This document shows positions 24,016-38,400 of a stretch of 64,000 nucleotides of DNA, one piece after another. Source of the DNA: Cristatella mucedo. Its lineage: Eukaryota > Bryozoa > Phylactolaemata > Cristatellidae. How positions within the stretch are numbered: position 1 is the stretch's first letter; the number at the start of each line of letters is the position of its first letter. The translations under genes and the position numbers were made by a program. Below the pieces are notes generated by a model that was given only the letters and a program-made list of their open reading frames with translations, was not told the DNA's origin and ran no database searches. The stretch spans positions 10,664,501 through 10,728,500 of the forward strand of contig WPIO01000001.1 in NCBI GenBank assembly GCA_009760855.2, given 5' to 3'.

Positions 24016-26147
24016 CTAATTTTCTTTGTCTTGCTCGAAAAAAGATCAGTAGAAACACCGAGTCACTTTGAAAAATATTAATTTCAGAAGCATTGGCTAT
24101 GCAATCAACAAAGGATCAACAGATTTAAGAAAAGCTAGAGCTAGGTTTGCCTAAGCAAACGTATTAAAGCCGGAATAAAACAGCGGCACAAGTACAGATG
24201 CAATTGTCGAAAATAGCAATCTACGTAGTGGGCTAAAGCCTTCAGAATCAATACTCCTGTAAGCCGCTGGAACGATTTGAATTTGGATTGAATGAGCACA
24301 ATTGTTAGTAATCCAACGGCACTATTACCGCCGCAATTTCCTTAGTAGCATGCCAACCTAGGGTTATACTATTGCAGAGCCTTGACTAAACAGTGGATTG
24401 ACTGAGAAATGAGAATGAGCAGTCTAGTAAGGTTTGACCAATCTTCCATGGAAATAGAACGAGGCGCCTGCTCCCAAAAGGTGACGAAAGAGAAGGCCGA
24501 TTAGAAGTACCCTGGAAAATGTCAAATGATTTGGCCTCTTATCCTATGCACCTCACGTTAGGCTACCTCTGGTCTCAGGTTTATCTAAAGGCAGTTATTG
24601 TGTAGCCGAAATCAATGATATTTTATACCAGCCTGGCGCTGATGGCCGCGTGCACGTGATATTTCCGTTGCAATGGACTTCTCTCATACGCATGCTATTT
24701 TACAGCATCTTTTGTGTGCAGTATAAGCGTTCTTAGTCACTCCGGCAAAAAACAATGACAGCCTTCTGTTCGCCGGCGAACTAAGGGTAGCTATTACGAG
24801 TATACCGCTCTTGCTCTTTTGGCGTCCGGAAATCCATCGGGCGATCGCTTCGAGTCAAGCCTAAGCTACTCAGTGACTGACCTCACGGAGATCCGACAGC
24901 CCCGGATGAGCATCGGTAAGTTCAGCGAGCTTCACGTCCCAGGTCGAGGATTCTTTAAGTTGTGTAGCGGCGGCAAATGCCGCGGTGCCCTCTGCCACTA
25001 ATTCGCTTGTGCGGCTATGTAAATATTGTGTACGGATGTGTACGAACCTACAGAGCCTACTCCTTTGCATTTTTCCACTCTAATCCAGCTAGTGATTTTC
25101 CAAACTTCTTCAGACCCATTTCAAAATAATCTCGACGAAGGCTTATGAGAAATCGGAATGCGAAAGCCCTCACCAATCCCTTTATCATCTTCATCCACGG
25201 TGATACTTAAACTAACGCACCTTGGAGTACGAGGCTTGGTCTAAACTATAACCGCTACACGAAGCAAGTGCAAAAAAATATTATTTAAAGCTGGGTGCAG
25301 AGGAAATATTAGTCATTCAAGTATTATCTTTGCCTTTACCACCTTTTTCTGTGGCTGCGATTCTCTGAAATCACGTAGTCCATACTCCATTATTTATTGC
25401 CTGGTATGATCGATAGAATTATTGAAGAATTTATAAAACATCCACCCCTCCTAAATCTTATGGAAAATTGGTACATCTTACTGCGGCTGATGTACCTACA
25501 GACATGTGCTTTCTTTAAGTAGAGTTTTGGGCTAACATCAGCCATTTAATTTAAGCTGTGGGGAGATGTTTAAAATGGATATGCTGTTCTACCATGCATC
25601 CGGAAGCCCCAGAAATGACAGGATAATGTTAAAAAAGGGGTCTGTCAGCATTTGTTATGTCACGGCAGCAACTATAAATCAAATTCAACCGTAGCTACGT
25701 ACCTGTGCAAATTAGGACAAAAAGCTGTGGCCAAAAAGGGTTTAAAAAATTCTGACTGAGGTCAGTCGAATGAGCAAAATTACAAAGAGCAAGAATTTAA
25801 TGCAAATCAATTCCGTCTGTGCCTATCGATCTGCCACTTTTGAAACTAAAGAGTTTTATTTCAGCTCAACTCGTGCAAAGGGCAATAAATATGGAGAGAT
25901 TTAGACAGCGCATGCTGCTGATGTATCTATATACTGGCATCCATCTGTTCAAGGATTGCTCACAGTTGTTTGATGGCCAGCTGGCAAGCGGAAGCATCCT
26001 TTTAGATTAACGTCATCACTCAGGACACTCACAGCACACAGGCGAAGTAGCAGCGCCTCTATTGACTTGGCTTGGGGCACACTATGCTCAGACAGAGCGC
26101 GTGATGGACCGACCACATGGGCTGCATGCTAATGGCTCTCTCAGTGC
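24016..26147. other. no gene recognised
   Basis: AT-rich sequence with only short frames. A moderately GC-rich patch at about 24810-25010 carries overlapping short frames on both strands, neither convincing. If the 20.6-kb exon belongs to the giant gene, this is intron. Confidence 0.4.
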
Positions 26148-26452
26148 TCAGGCCGTACTGCCAGAGAAGTCGAGGCTGCCGCGAAACAGCCGTCGTCTGA
26201 TCGTCTGCGACACACTGGCGGTTGACGAGTCAATAGAGTGCCGAGTGCCTCTGCGGCTAGACGCTGCAGCCGAAGGGATCACCGAAGCTGGCATTGCCGA
26301 CCCTCGCACAGGTGACTCCGGAAAGCGTGACGTTGTAGGCAGCCTGCCAAGGGAGTCCTTGGAGAATGTTGCTCCTGTAGCAGACGAGCCTCGTCGGAAT
26401 ATAGGCGAGGTCGTGGAGGTTGCGACGTGAGTCGGTTCGCGGTGCAGTTGTT
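26148..26452 (-). CDS. probable exon: Arg/Ser-rich segment, possible C-terminus
   Basis: Acceptor tttttacacag opens a frame in phase 1, matching the preceding donor. About 100 residues follow with [18 protein letters not shown] and [16 protein letters not shown], resembling the linker exon in composition. It ends either at the TGA at 26148 or at a weak phase-1 donor (GGCA|GTACGG near 26159). No conserved domain is present. Confidence 0.6.
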
Positions 26453-29400
26453 CTGTGTAAAAACGGACATGGCTATGCATTAGGGCAGGCACCAGTGGCT
26501 TAACAAATGAGAAATACTGGCTCAAAAATCAAGAGGCATGCCGGAGGCTAAGTGAACGTGAACAAAAACGGTCACATTTCAGCAGCTCGGCACAGGCTTG
26601 TCTTACTCATTCTCTCCGATGGCACGGCATTGCCTTTAAACAAAGGCAGACCCTCAGGGGGGGGGGGTGAAGTGCAGATACCTGGAGCCAGTGGGTGTCG
26701 GCTATCAGGTATTACAGACCAAGCAGAGACCAAGCTCGACTTTTACCAGTAGTCATAGCGCTGCTGGTAAAAGCTAGGGCTACGAGATCGACAATCCACG
26801 GCAAACGGCTATTTCCCCCACCCCCACACGCTCAGTATAATAGCTAGAAGCCACACCACTGGTACTAGCAGCTGGGCGTAAATGGTCAGGTCTCGGCTAC
26901 TTTTACCAGCACTTGAGCAAATCATTGAATATGAAGGGCCTACAAACGGCCAGAGGCCGTCCTGACTACTGCTACATGGCTCGGCCCTTGGTTCTACTGC
27001 CCCCCACCGATGCTTGCTGCTGCCACGCACGACCGTCCACAGCACTTGCAGCAACGAGACTCGTGCGGGCCACCTGAGCTCTCGGCTCACCGTAGGTGTG
27101 CTTGGGAACGATGATTGTCTGCAGCGGCTTGCTGCGTCCGTGCTCGTTCTCGGCATATATGGCGACGGACCACTTCTTGGCACCGGCGAGATTCTTCACC
27201 TCAAACACGGTCACCTCGGGCGTGGTGAAACCGCAGTGCACCCACAGGCCGGTTTGGGCACCCTCCGGATGCTTCTCGATGGTGTAGCGCATCACCGGGC
27301 TACCGCCGTCGTGTGCCACGCGCCTCCAGTGGATCGTGGCCGAGCCGCCACTGAGGCCGAGCACGCGAACGGGTCCCTGCGGCGGATCTGGTGGAGCTGC
27401 AAAGAACGAACCAGTTTTTGTTGTGCTGCAATGCCAGCAAAACGACAACCGTCATGAGAGTGGAGACGAGCGCGCTCGCTTGCTGATCACCGAGGATCGA
27501 GGCGGAGGCAGCTGCTGCTGTGATCGATGCTGCTGCTTCGGTGTACACTCACCTGTGCCGGTCGAGGTGGCCAACCGACCCTCGAGCTGCTGCTCTCGTC
27601 CGCTCACGGTCTCTGCAGACACTCGGAAGCACGTCGCTTGCTCACTGGAGATGCGGTCGACGACGTACGAGGTCTGGTCGGCCGGCACGGTGCCCAGGGC
27701 AAACCAGAGGCCCGAGCGGAGGTCGCACTTTTCAACCAGGTATCCCAGGACAGGGACTGCACCGGTGGCATCCCACTCGAGCAGGATGCGTCCCGAGCTC
27801 TGCCTTGTCACACGCAGTCGGCCGAACTGCTGCTGCACTACTGTGGCTCTCTCTTGGTGCACCAGAGGACCAACCTGCAAGAGTGGGCACAGCAGACGTT
27901 GACATGCACGACCCGGTCCGGCTATGAATGGGCACGTGAGTTCAGAAAATGACTTCCAGTACTCCAGCGAGTGATTGAATCTGTCACGCTGGTGACTTGC
28001 TTGATCGTTTGTGCGAGCTAGGCTGCCCGCAAAGCAGCATCTCATTGAATCACAATCCTGAGTACCGAAATCGATGTCTTCAGAAACCATGCATGTGTGG
28101 TGGCAATGCAGGCAATGCTCTGGGATGGGTGAGGTCGAGGCTTTACATTTTAGAGGGTGGAGGCAACGGTGGAGGCAAAGCAAGCCAGCCAATCATCGGG
28201 CAGCGCACAGGTGCTGGTAGCTGGAGCAGCTGCCGTCGTTCTGCTGCTCACCTTGATGTAGGCGTACTCGCCGGTGCCCGAGGCATTCACGGCAGCGACG
28301 CGGAAATGGTATTGGGCATCGGCGAGTCCTCTCAGCGTGACGTAGTACTGCCAGCCACTGACGGCCTCAGCTGTCACCCAGTTGAAGCTGTGGCCCTCGG
28401 CTTTCTCCACTACGTACGAAGTTATAGGCGACGAGCCCTCGTTCGACGGCTTCGACCAGCGCAGGCTGACAGCATCGCCAGTTCGCTCGGTGACATCGAG
28501 TCCGGCAGGCTGATCAGGAGCCACTGCAAGGAGCCCCACAGCAGCAGTGACCACACGAGGAGCACAGCCTGTTTAAGTACCAGAAAATCAGTCAGCAGCA
28601 TGTAGCAATTAATGAGAACTGGTTGGCCATCGAAGAAGTGTCTCACAGTGATCAAGCCGTGGTGATAGGACCTCAGGGTAGCCCCCCTCGAGGCATATCC
28701 TGAGCTATTCTGGCAGCTGGAAGCGGCAGCCGTGTAGCTGAAAAGTGCTGTATGAGCGAGCATGAGTTAGAGGCCACGGATCTGCTAGAGGCTATGCGTG
28801 TCTATGGCAGCATGAACGTGGCAACAGAACACCAGTGAAACCGCCGGCAGAGAGACTACATGAAGAATGAATGGGGCGTATAGCAAATGGAGCTACAAGA
28901 GATAGAGATAGAGCTAGGACGAGAGACCATCACATTAAATTGAAGGCCTGCTCATGTCTGGTGATCCGGTACGTTCAGGAGAAAGAATGCCAATGGGTGA
29001 AGGTGCCAGATCATGAAAATGGCCAGCAGAGCATGCAGCTGCCTCCATAAGGTATTTGGATGCAGACAGAAGACACCGAGCCACAAGACCACGCGTGGCT
29101 TCCTCAGTCATCTACTCATCGTGCGAATGCGACAGCACAAGCCCCAGCAGCAGCAGCAGGCAGACCTCTGGTGTTAGCCAGACCGAGGCCTCACAGGACA
29201 CCCACCATTGTGGCGGCTTGGACTCGGGGAGTGGTAGTGCAGTCTCGGCGTGTACACCGGCATGCCCATTCTGGACGACGACTCATGCACTGTGGAGTAC
29301 AGTGACTCCCGCAGCTGCATCCGCTCATCGAACGACCTCGTCAGGACATCTTGGGCAGATGACTCTCTGCGGTAGCTGGGCTCGCTGCCGAACGATCTCC

Positions 29401-32400
29401 TCGAGACGGCAGGCGAATCGCCGGCCGTGGTGTAGGACGGCTTCCTGCGACCAGCTCGGTCTTGTGGGGCCAGTGCAAAGCCGGAAGGTCGCTCGAAGAT
29501 GGCAGGATAGGACGCGGCACGAGAGCGAGCAACATGGTGAATGTCGGTCGCTCGCCGAGTGAGGGCAAAGCCATACGGTGCATCGTCTTCGGCCGAATAC
29601 GACGAGTTCCTGTAGCTGGCTTGCTCTTCGAGTGAGCGCATCATTAGCGGGCTCTCACTGCGGGCTGGCTTCCGGCCCATGCCGATGGGCACCGATGCAC
29701 GCACACCATACGGGCTTCTGTATTCGTCTGCAAAGGTTGGCGGCAGCGACGATCGCCTAGAAGCCGATGTGTAACTCGTCCAGTAGCTGGACAGGTGTGC
29801 CTCCTCGGCTGCTGCTTGCGACCAGGCCGGCCGAAGCAGGTTGTGCTTAAATTCGGCCATGATGCGCTTCTGTGCGTATACGGGCAGCCTGACCTCGAGA
29901 CTCTCATCGAATGCCGACCGGACTGCTGATCGACGAACGGTCGTCGCCGATGAGGTCTCAATCTTGCGCTGCAGCTTGAGCATGCTGTATGGCTCCTCGG
30001 TGGCCGCCTTTCGGCGGTAGCATGAGGCAGCTGCAGGTGCCGACGACGGCATGACGATGGCATCAGCCGGAACTTGCCCAACATTGCAGGAGCGCCGCCG
30101 CTGCAGCTGCAGCAGCAGCTGCATCCTAGCGTCGTCTCTTTGGTCGGCCGCCGAAGCGCGCCTCGCGCCCACCAGGCACTCGTACAGCAGCTCACGGCGG
30201 TCGAAGGTGCGCAGGTAGCCGCCGACCGGGGCGACACGTGCCGACAGGGAATGCGAGCCGTGTCGGTCGGTAGCCGAGCGCGACTGTCCGCCACCGACAG
30301 CAGCCAGGGGCATGCGAGGCCACCGCCGCCGGACGATGAGCGCGGGGGCATGGCTCTGTGGCGGCCCATGCCGGCGAGCCACAGCTGCGCCCAGCTCCTC
30401 GGCAGCAGAACGCGCAAAGTCGATGTCGACGGCAGGCAGTACCAAGCGTCTCTTGGAAGTTCCTGCCACGGCGGTGCCGATTCCAGGCAGCTCGGCCTCC
30501 TCGTCTTCCTCGGCCGCAGTGGCGAGGCCCAGTTCGGCTCTCCCCATCATTGTGGACCGACGCCGCCAGGCGACATCTTCTGGCATCCAGTCTTCAGTTG
30601 CCAGATCGACGTACTCGCCACTGCCGTCGAGCTGCCTCTCTCGCTTGCTCACTGTCTCTGACCAGCGGGACAGCAGATCGTGCCACGACGGTCGCATAGG
30701 CAGGGCAGAGGATGCCACCGGCAAGCACACCGGCTCGATTCGTGGTGGCAGCTCGCTCTTGGCTCTGATCGTGAGCGGCTGCCGCCGCCGTTGCCCCTGA
30801 GTAGAGGCAAGCTCGGCGACCCAGTCGGGTCTTGGAAGGGCGGCTGCTACCGAGGCATGTCGAGGCCTCGGTGCCGGTCTCCTGGCACGAATGCTCGCTC
30901 CGTCGGCGTCGATCGTGTCCTTCCACTCGACGGAGCGCAGCCAGTACTTGGACGGCTGCGGCGGCAGAGAGTGCCTCGGCCGACGCGACAAGCGCTTGAC
31001 CTCATCGCCATCCTCTGCGGGGACGGAACAAGCTCGAGCTGTGGCATGGGCATTGCGCCTCGAGCCAGCAGGCAGCACCGACGGTGGCCGCTCGTGAATC
31101 GTGCGTTGCCAGTCGGTGGACTCGAACCAGTACTTGGACGGCAGCTGTGGCAGCGCGATGCTCCTCCGCAGCATTCTGCTGTCGGAGCGCCGCGACCGAT
31201 GTTCGATCATCGGTTCCTCCTCCGGCTCCCAGTCGTCCTCCTGTTCTGAGTGCTCTGCACTGCGGACGCCCCGCCTGCCGGCGATATCACGCATCAGGCC
31301 CGACCAGGCGGCCCCGGCGTGCACCAGCGGCACGTGGGCTGAGAACGTTGTGGGTGGCAGCAACAAGTCCAGAGGTGCCTGCACAATCCTCTGCCACTCG
31401 ACAGATGGCATCCAATACTTGGACGGCTGCGGAGGTAGTGATCGGCGGCGCCTCGGTGATGGGTGTACGTCTGCCGGAGCCGCGACGAAGGCAGCGGCTG
31501 TGCGGGAGGCGGCGGCAACAGAGCTGACCACTCGCGCCGGCAGCAGCGGCAGTGCCGCGAGTGCTTTGGGGATGAGAGTGGGAGTGGCGATGAGCGGCTG
31601 GGGCTCGGGCGTCACGAGACGTGTCCGCAACAGTGGTGGCTGGGCCTTGGGTCGCACCAGCGATCTTCGATGCTGCCGCTGCTCAGGAGGTGGCAGCAGT
31701 GGCAGGTGCACGGGTCGAGTGAGCTCGGTGTCCTGAATGAATGCCTTCATCAGACTGATCTTATCCCTGTGCCCGACTTCGTCCGGCGAAGGCCTGAACC
31801 GATCTGGCCACCGGATGCGCGGTGGCGATGGTGCTCGAGGATGTTTGACTGAAAGGAAATGTTAGGCCTTGCCAACCTGCAGCACATACAACCATGTAGC
31901 ACATGCAAAGACAGAGAGCAGCACCGTGGATGGGGTGACGTCCGAGGGGCACTCGAGAGCCGTGCCAACAAATGCGCGGGAAGACAGAGGATGACGAGAA
32001 AGCAAGCACCTTCTCCGAGCGTGGCAATATCGTTGCTGACTAGCCACTCGCTCGTGCCGCAAGCGTTGCGAGCTGCCATCCGGAACTTGTAGGTCTTGCC
32101 CTCGGCGAGGCCGGTGACACGCCAGCTCGGCGCAGCACCGTCGGCTGCCATGGGGATGGCCACGTTGAACCACAGGCCTGCAGCCTTGTCCCACTTCTCC
32201 AATATGTAGGAGGTGATCGGCGATCCGTTGTCTGAGCTGGGTGGCTGCCACGACAGTGTAACAGCACTCTTGCCGATGCTGGAAAACTCGACCGGACCGC
32301 ATGGTGGCTGCGGCTTGTCTGCAAAAAACGAATGCTTGAGATGTGGGCACCTGTCGAGACATGTCGGCCGGAGTCAGCTGCCAGGTGTGTTGAAGAGTGC

Positions 32401-35400
32401 GAGCAACGAGCTGCCATCCAGTGCAGCAGAGCTCACCAATCACTGTAAGCTGTACAGTGGCGATCGCATTCCCGGCCGAGTTGCTCAGGGTCACGTTGTA
32501 CGTCCCCTCTTGTTCGCGCCGGACTCCTTTGATGAGTAGCTGCGTCAGTCCGGCGTGTGTCTCTATGCGAGCTGACTGCGGGGCTGTGCCGTCCTTGTGC
32601 CACTGCACGGCTGGCGCAGGAGTGCCGCTGAACCGAAGCAGCACCTTCACGTCGGCCGCGACTCGAGCGATCAATCGCAGGTCTTTGCTGGTGGACTCGA
32701 AAGCGGGAGCGGCTGGCAGAACGAAAGTACAAAAGGCTGGGATGTGACTCGCATGGGCACTTCAGCTTGGCTTCGGAATGGGTCCTCATTCGGCGGCCAT
32801 TCGGTCACGTCGCGTGCACACAAGCATGGCTCCAGCGATGAGGGGCAGCCATGCATCTCCCTTCTCTCGGCTCAGTTACTTCCTAGCAAATTCAGAAAAA
32901 TGCTCTCGAACTCTGAGCCCCCACCCACTGGAGCACAGCTCCTGTCACATGAAGCAGTGATAGCATCGCCTGGGATCCAATGATAGCAAAAAACGACTAG
33001 GCCATCATTGAGATGCCACAGCAGACTATAAATGCGCTAGCGAGCTTGGGCGGTGATGTGCTCCCAGCGCGTAACTACTTTTGAGACAGAGCTCCTGCTG
33101 CTAAAGGCTCGCGTCTTTCCCAATATTTGACTAGCGTGTCCAAACACCAGTCAACCTCGGCAGTGATGATCAAAATCTTTTGATCACTTACGAGGCTCCC
33201 CGGTGCCGAAACTCCCCGGCTCCTCCGAAGGCGAGCTTCTCTGAACGAGACTACCAAGGCAGCAGAGAAAAGCTGCTGCTTGCGCACAGACTAACACACA
33301 CACACACACACTCATGCACAGCAGCCAGGAAAGGCACAGCCCGATTGACAGAAAAAACACAAGTTTCTCGGAGCGGTCACGCTTGCCTGACCACTTGTAG
33401 CCAACAGTGACGGTTGCTGCAGCAGGGCGAGCAGCACTGGACAAACCTTGCGGCGGCTCCTTGGTGAGTGTGTACGGCATCGACTCGGCGCTGGGACTGC
33501 CCTCTCCTTTCTTGTTCACTGCCACCACCCTGAAAGCATACTCGACGCCATCGGCAATATGGTCCATGGTGTACTCGGTGCCCTTTGCAATTCTCCGGCT
33601 GATGCGCAACCAGGAATGGCCTCGCATAGCCAGCCGCTGCTCGACGTGATAGCCAATTATTGGGCTGCCTCCGTCATTGGTCGGTGGAGTCCACGCGAGC
33701 TGAATTGCTCGGCGCCAGCCAGCTGAAACGACAGGTGCTCCGGGTGCACCGGGGACACCTGGAAAGGAAAGTGCAAATGGAGAGTGATGCTGGACTCTGA
33801 ACAGCCTGGCCAGGCGATCGGATCGAGAGGGTATTTGTCACGTGACACACCACGTGACATACATCACACATGCTGAAATCTGGGGGGGGGCAGCAGTCGA
33901 CGGCAAATGGCATATGGGGTGATCATGAGCTTAATGGTGAATCTAACGTTGCCCAAGTTTTCTGCTGCCAAGACTTGAGGTGCTAACCTCAGGAAAAAAG
34001 GGACAAAAGAACCACAGCTGTCAGCCAGAGGGGTCCAAGAGCACGGAGTGCATCCCAAGAATGCACCCCCCTGACGTATGCTTTGGTAGAGAAGCCAGGC
34101 CGACAAGCTGAGGCAGTAGGTACTCACTGGTTTTGTCTTTTGGCGGCAGTGCCTCTGAGGTAGCAGATGGCCTGCTCGAGCCAGCTCTGTTAACGGCAGA
34201 TATGCGGAGCTCGTATGCCACTCCTTCCTCTACGTCTTTTAGTCTGTACTCGAAGCCAGTGAGAAGTCCGATCGGTGGCTTCAACCATTTGGTTGAAGTG
34301 ATCTTTTTGTATTCCAGGATGTAGTGGATGACTGGGCTACCACCGTCTGACATAGGTGACTGCCACGAGATGCTTATGGAAGAAGACGTATCGAAGTAGG
34401 CTTGTGGGGCCTGTGGAGCAGCTGGGACGTCTACAGAACAGAAGAAACAGAAGTAGGATAATAGTTATGATTAATAATGTCGTAACAGCAAGGTTAAGCA
34501 CTGCCAGATGCCGCTTAATTTTTGTCAGAGCTCTTACGCAACGACATCTACTCTCCAACTGCCGACTATGGCACATCTTTTTCAGCGGTCCTGAACTGCT
34601 ACTTCTATGCTACTCACTACTTCAACTGCTCTCCTAACTCTGCTATGCTTCTCACTTTCTCTTTGTTGCGTGAGACGAAGTCTGTTGGCTACCGAATGCG
34701 TACCGAAAACCGCTTAGGCTGTGAGTGCGCTATACAAAACTCTCCTGCGTAACACCCACATGGTCTTTATGACTTTGTGGAGTTACAGACGGAGATACAT
34801 TACATAAGCATAGTCGTTAACGTACCAAACGGATCTTGAGCAGTCACAGGTGCCGATGATGGTCCAGGTTCACTCTCTCCTCGACGATTAACTGCTATAA
34901 TCCTGAACTCATACTGGGTTCCCTCAGTCAGGTCGGTTATTTCGAAAAAAAATTCTGTCACGGGAGCCCTGTTCAGCCTCAGCCAGCGAGCAGAGCCGGG
35001 CGACCTTCTTTCAACAAAATAGCCGGTCGCTGGAGAACCTCCATCGTCGAAAGGTGGCTGCCAGGTGGCAGACATCTTATCTCGTGAGAGGCATGCTAGG
35101 TTTGGTTTGCCAGGGGCAGCTGGTTTCTCTAAAAAAACAATAAATTTATCACATCATGTCCCATTTTCACAGTTTGCCTGCAACAGTAGGTGCTACAGGT
35201 GTTAATTTGTCACTTTGACGGTTGCAGCGATAAGTAGACCGCGGCAGTCTTATATAACTTACTAAGTGTGCCCATTGGAACCACAGGTGTTGCAATCGAT
35301 GCTGGGGCACTAGCACCGTACTTATTCTTTGCTATCACCCGGAAGTAGTACTTGGCTGCTTCAGACAAAGATGATGCCACAATGCGGCACGTGCTTGTAA

Positions 35401-38400
35401 CTCCGACCACTTGCCAAGTGCTCCGCGACGACTCCTTCCGTTCGACAGTGTAGTCGATAATATCACTGCCTCCATCGTCTGATGGTGGGTTCCACTTTAT
35501 TTGAACGTTTGACTCGTCGACGACAAAGGCCTGAATGTCGCTAGCTGCAGACGGGACATCGGTGACCAGGACGTCGATGCTGGCCTCAGCCTTCCCATGT
35601 TTATTGGTCACAGTGAGCACATAGCAACCACAGTCCGAGCGGCTAACAGATTTAAATGACAGCATGGCCGCCGAGTCCCTGTCATGAGTCGACACAGCCA
35701 GTCTGCTTTGTGATGGTAAGGCATTGCCACCAATAGACCAAGTAGGACTGGGCAATGGATAACCACTGTATGGCATCCGGACGGTCTTTGTACTTCCTGC
35801 TCTTAGAACAATTTGGTCTGACCAGTCACTTGTGGGATGAAGCGCTGGCGGCACTGTAAGCCACAAGTAGTTGTGATTATACTGCTGTCATCACTTGTGG
35901 CATATGCTTCAACTATTTTCTGCAGATGCAACACCGTGGCACAAGAGGCATGTCGTTCTTATTAAAAAACTTCAACACTGAAAGCTTACCTTGAACAAGG
36001 AGTGAGGCAGTCGACTTCTGACCTTTAATAGATATTGTGTAGCATGCCTCATCAGACCCAAGCACGTCTAAGACTTTTAGAGTGTGAACACAACCGATGC
36101 TTGAAACTAGGTATTTCCTTGATGCTTGTAAGGGCTGGCCATCCTTAAACCAGTCTACCTTTTTCACGTCTTTGGACAATTCGCACTCGAAGAGTGCCTC
36201 TCCATGAAGGGACGATACAGAACAGTCCTTGAGACCATGCAGAATGTCAACATGTATTTCTGAAAATATTAAATGTGCATAGTTTTGAGACAAGCCTATG
36301 CTTTGACTGGCTCTGCCTAGGTTCAAAGCAATAGCGAATTGAAGCCGAATGATTAATATTGTAACAGCATAACTGCAATCTAATAAAGCCATCAATACCC
36401 GAGCCAAGATCCCAGATGGTCGACTAGAATCTAAAATAAGGTATCACCTACAGGTGGTATGCAGAGGCATGCTTAAACACTTCTTTAGTAAAGGCGTTTC
36501 TGTGGTACAAGACCTGATGACAAGCTCACGAAGATAGCCAGGCCATGCAGAGCCATGCACAGGCGGTTACCTTTCACGGTCACTCGTGCCGAGCACGACT
36601 GACTGTCGACAGTAGCTGTATAATCGCCACTATCACCGGGTTTTGTATCTCGGAGTGCCAGCACGTGCACTGTGCCATCTGTCCTGATAGCTGTCCTGCT
36701 GTCCACAGGCAAGCGCTTGCCATTGCGTAGCCAAGAGCAGCGAGTACCAGGAATGTTAACCTCGCAAAGCAAGGTGAGCTGTCCCCCTTCTTCACAGGTC
36801 GTGTCTTCGAGTTGTCTTATATACTTAAGAGGAGCTGAAAGGAGGTGAGATGAAATGCATAGGAAGGCAGTGCACATCAACCCTCGGTGATGCTTCCACA
36901 GTCTGGGCCGAATCTACAGTAAGATTAAGCGCTGACTGCGGATCCTCTCGCTCTCAATTCTAAAGCCTATAAAGCCCATACGTGGCCAATGAATAGTGTA
37001 ATGCATGGCATCCTTGCACATGCTACACAAATTAGCAAATATCTCAGATAAGAAAGGATGATTGGACAGACATAAAATTATAGTGCTAGGTAAGAAGACA
37101 CTCAATAGGGATACTCAAAAGCTTCATCTGCATTAAAGTTGATTGCATACTTGATGTTCTGAGATGCAATGCAGTAAAAATCAGGACTCAAATCGCAAAG
37201 GCTATGATGTTAGAAATGATAGCAGTGAGTGGGACGAAGAGAAAAATCACAAGAGCCAAATAGACACACACATACATATGCACAGGACACGTGGAAGCTC
37301 AGCTTAGCATTTCTCTCTTCTGGGTGGCTGGAAGAAGTGGGCGGGCCATTGTAGTTTACCACTAGTCCATTTGAAACCGACACAATCATCAGCTGAAGGA
37401 TTGCCAGGCGTCATATGTTATTGCTAAATTCAGGACTTAACAACATTGTCGTACGTCCGTGATTGGGGGCATTCGAATCTGGAATAATTCAAAAGCCATA
37501 GAAAAACCAATGAAACCCTTTGGATTACACATATGATTGTGGTGAAGCAGTGACATAGATCTCTGGTAGTCTTAGAGCCCGCAGCTTTTAACCACAGCAA
37601 GGACTCATTGTCATTGCAGCAGCAAATGCTGCTGCATGGCACTCACCTTGCTGTTCTTCTGCTAGCACTGGTCCAACTGGGTGGCACGGAGATCCGACGC
37701 CGACATCGTTCTCAGCACTGACTCGTATTTCGTACTGGTTTCCATCACGTGCACTGACAATGAATTCCAGTCCTTGGCTCGAGCTCTGTCTGCCGACTTC
37801 GGACCAACGACCACCAGGTGTATGCCTGCACTCAATTCTGTAGGCTGTCACTGGTGCCCCACCGTCACTTATAGGTGCTTTCCATATGATAGAAATAGCT
37901 GACTTTTTCACAGCTACTATAGACAGACCGGTAGGGCTACCAGGTAGATCTGCAAATACAGCAAAATGCTGTGCTGAAGATTAGGGTTGCAGTGTTATTT
38001 TTCAAAAAACAAGCTGATCGTGTTGTCGATTCTTGTCTGCAGCCATGCTCTTGCAAATAACTAATGAATACTGCTCTGTTCTAAAATAAAACTAAGCGTA
38101 TCCAGGACAAGCTTGCCGCTTGTTAATAAAGGCTTTAAAGACATTGCAAACAAGCACAGCAAAACATAGCTAGCCCCATCACCAGTCCTCTGCACTATTC
38201 GTGCAGAAAAGCGGTACCGCTTTATATCTAGGTCCTAGTAAAACATCAAAATCGAGTTAAGAGCAGCCAATTGTTGTATCTCCGTCTGTAACTCCACAAA
38301 GCCACAAAGACTATGTAGGTGTTACGCAGGAGGGTTTTGCATAGCACACTCACAGCCTAAGCGGCTTGGTGTAAGGTGCAGGAGATCATACAGTCTAAAG

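Noticed and set aside
27336-28605. Plus-strand frames of 135-202 codons
   Set aside because: They are antisense to three FN3 exons with clear FN3 cores and splice sites.
29056-31852. Several long plus-strand frames (up to 211 codons)
   Set aside because: All lie antisense to the GC-rich 2.6-kb linker exon, which has one uninterrupted frame and matching splice sites.
26091-34430. Titin/twitchin-type kinase domain near the C-terminal part
   Set aside because: No minus-strand frame shows a glycine-rich loop, HRD or DFG motif. The region holds only Ig/FN3 exons and low-complexity linkers.
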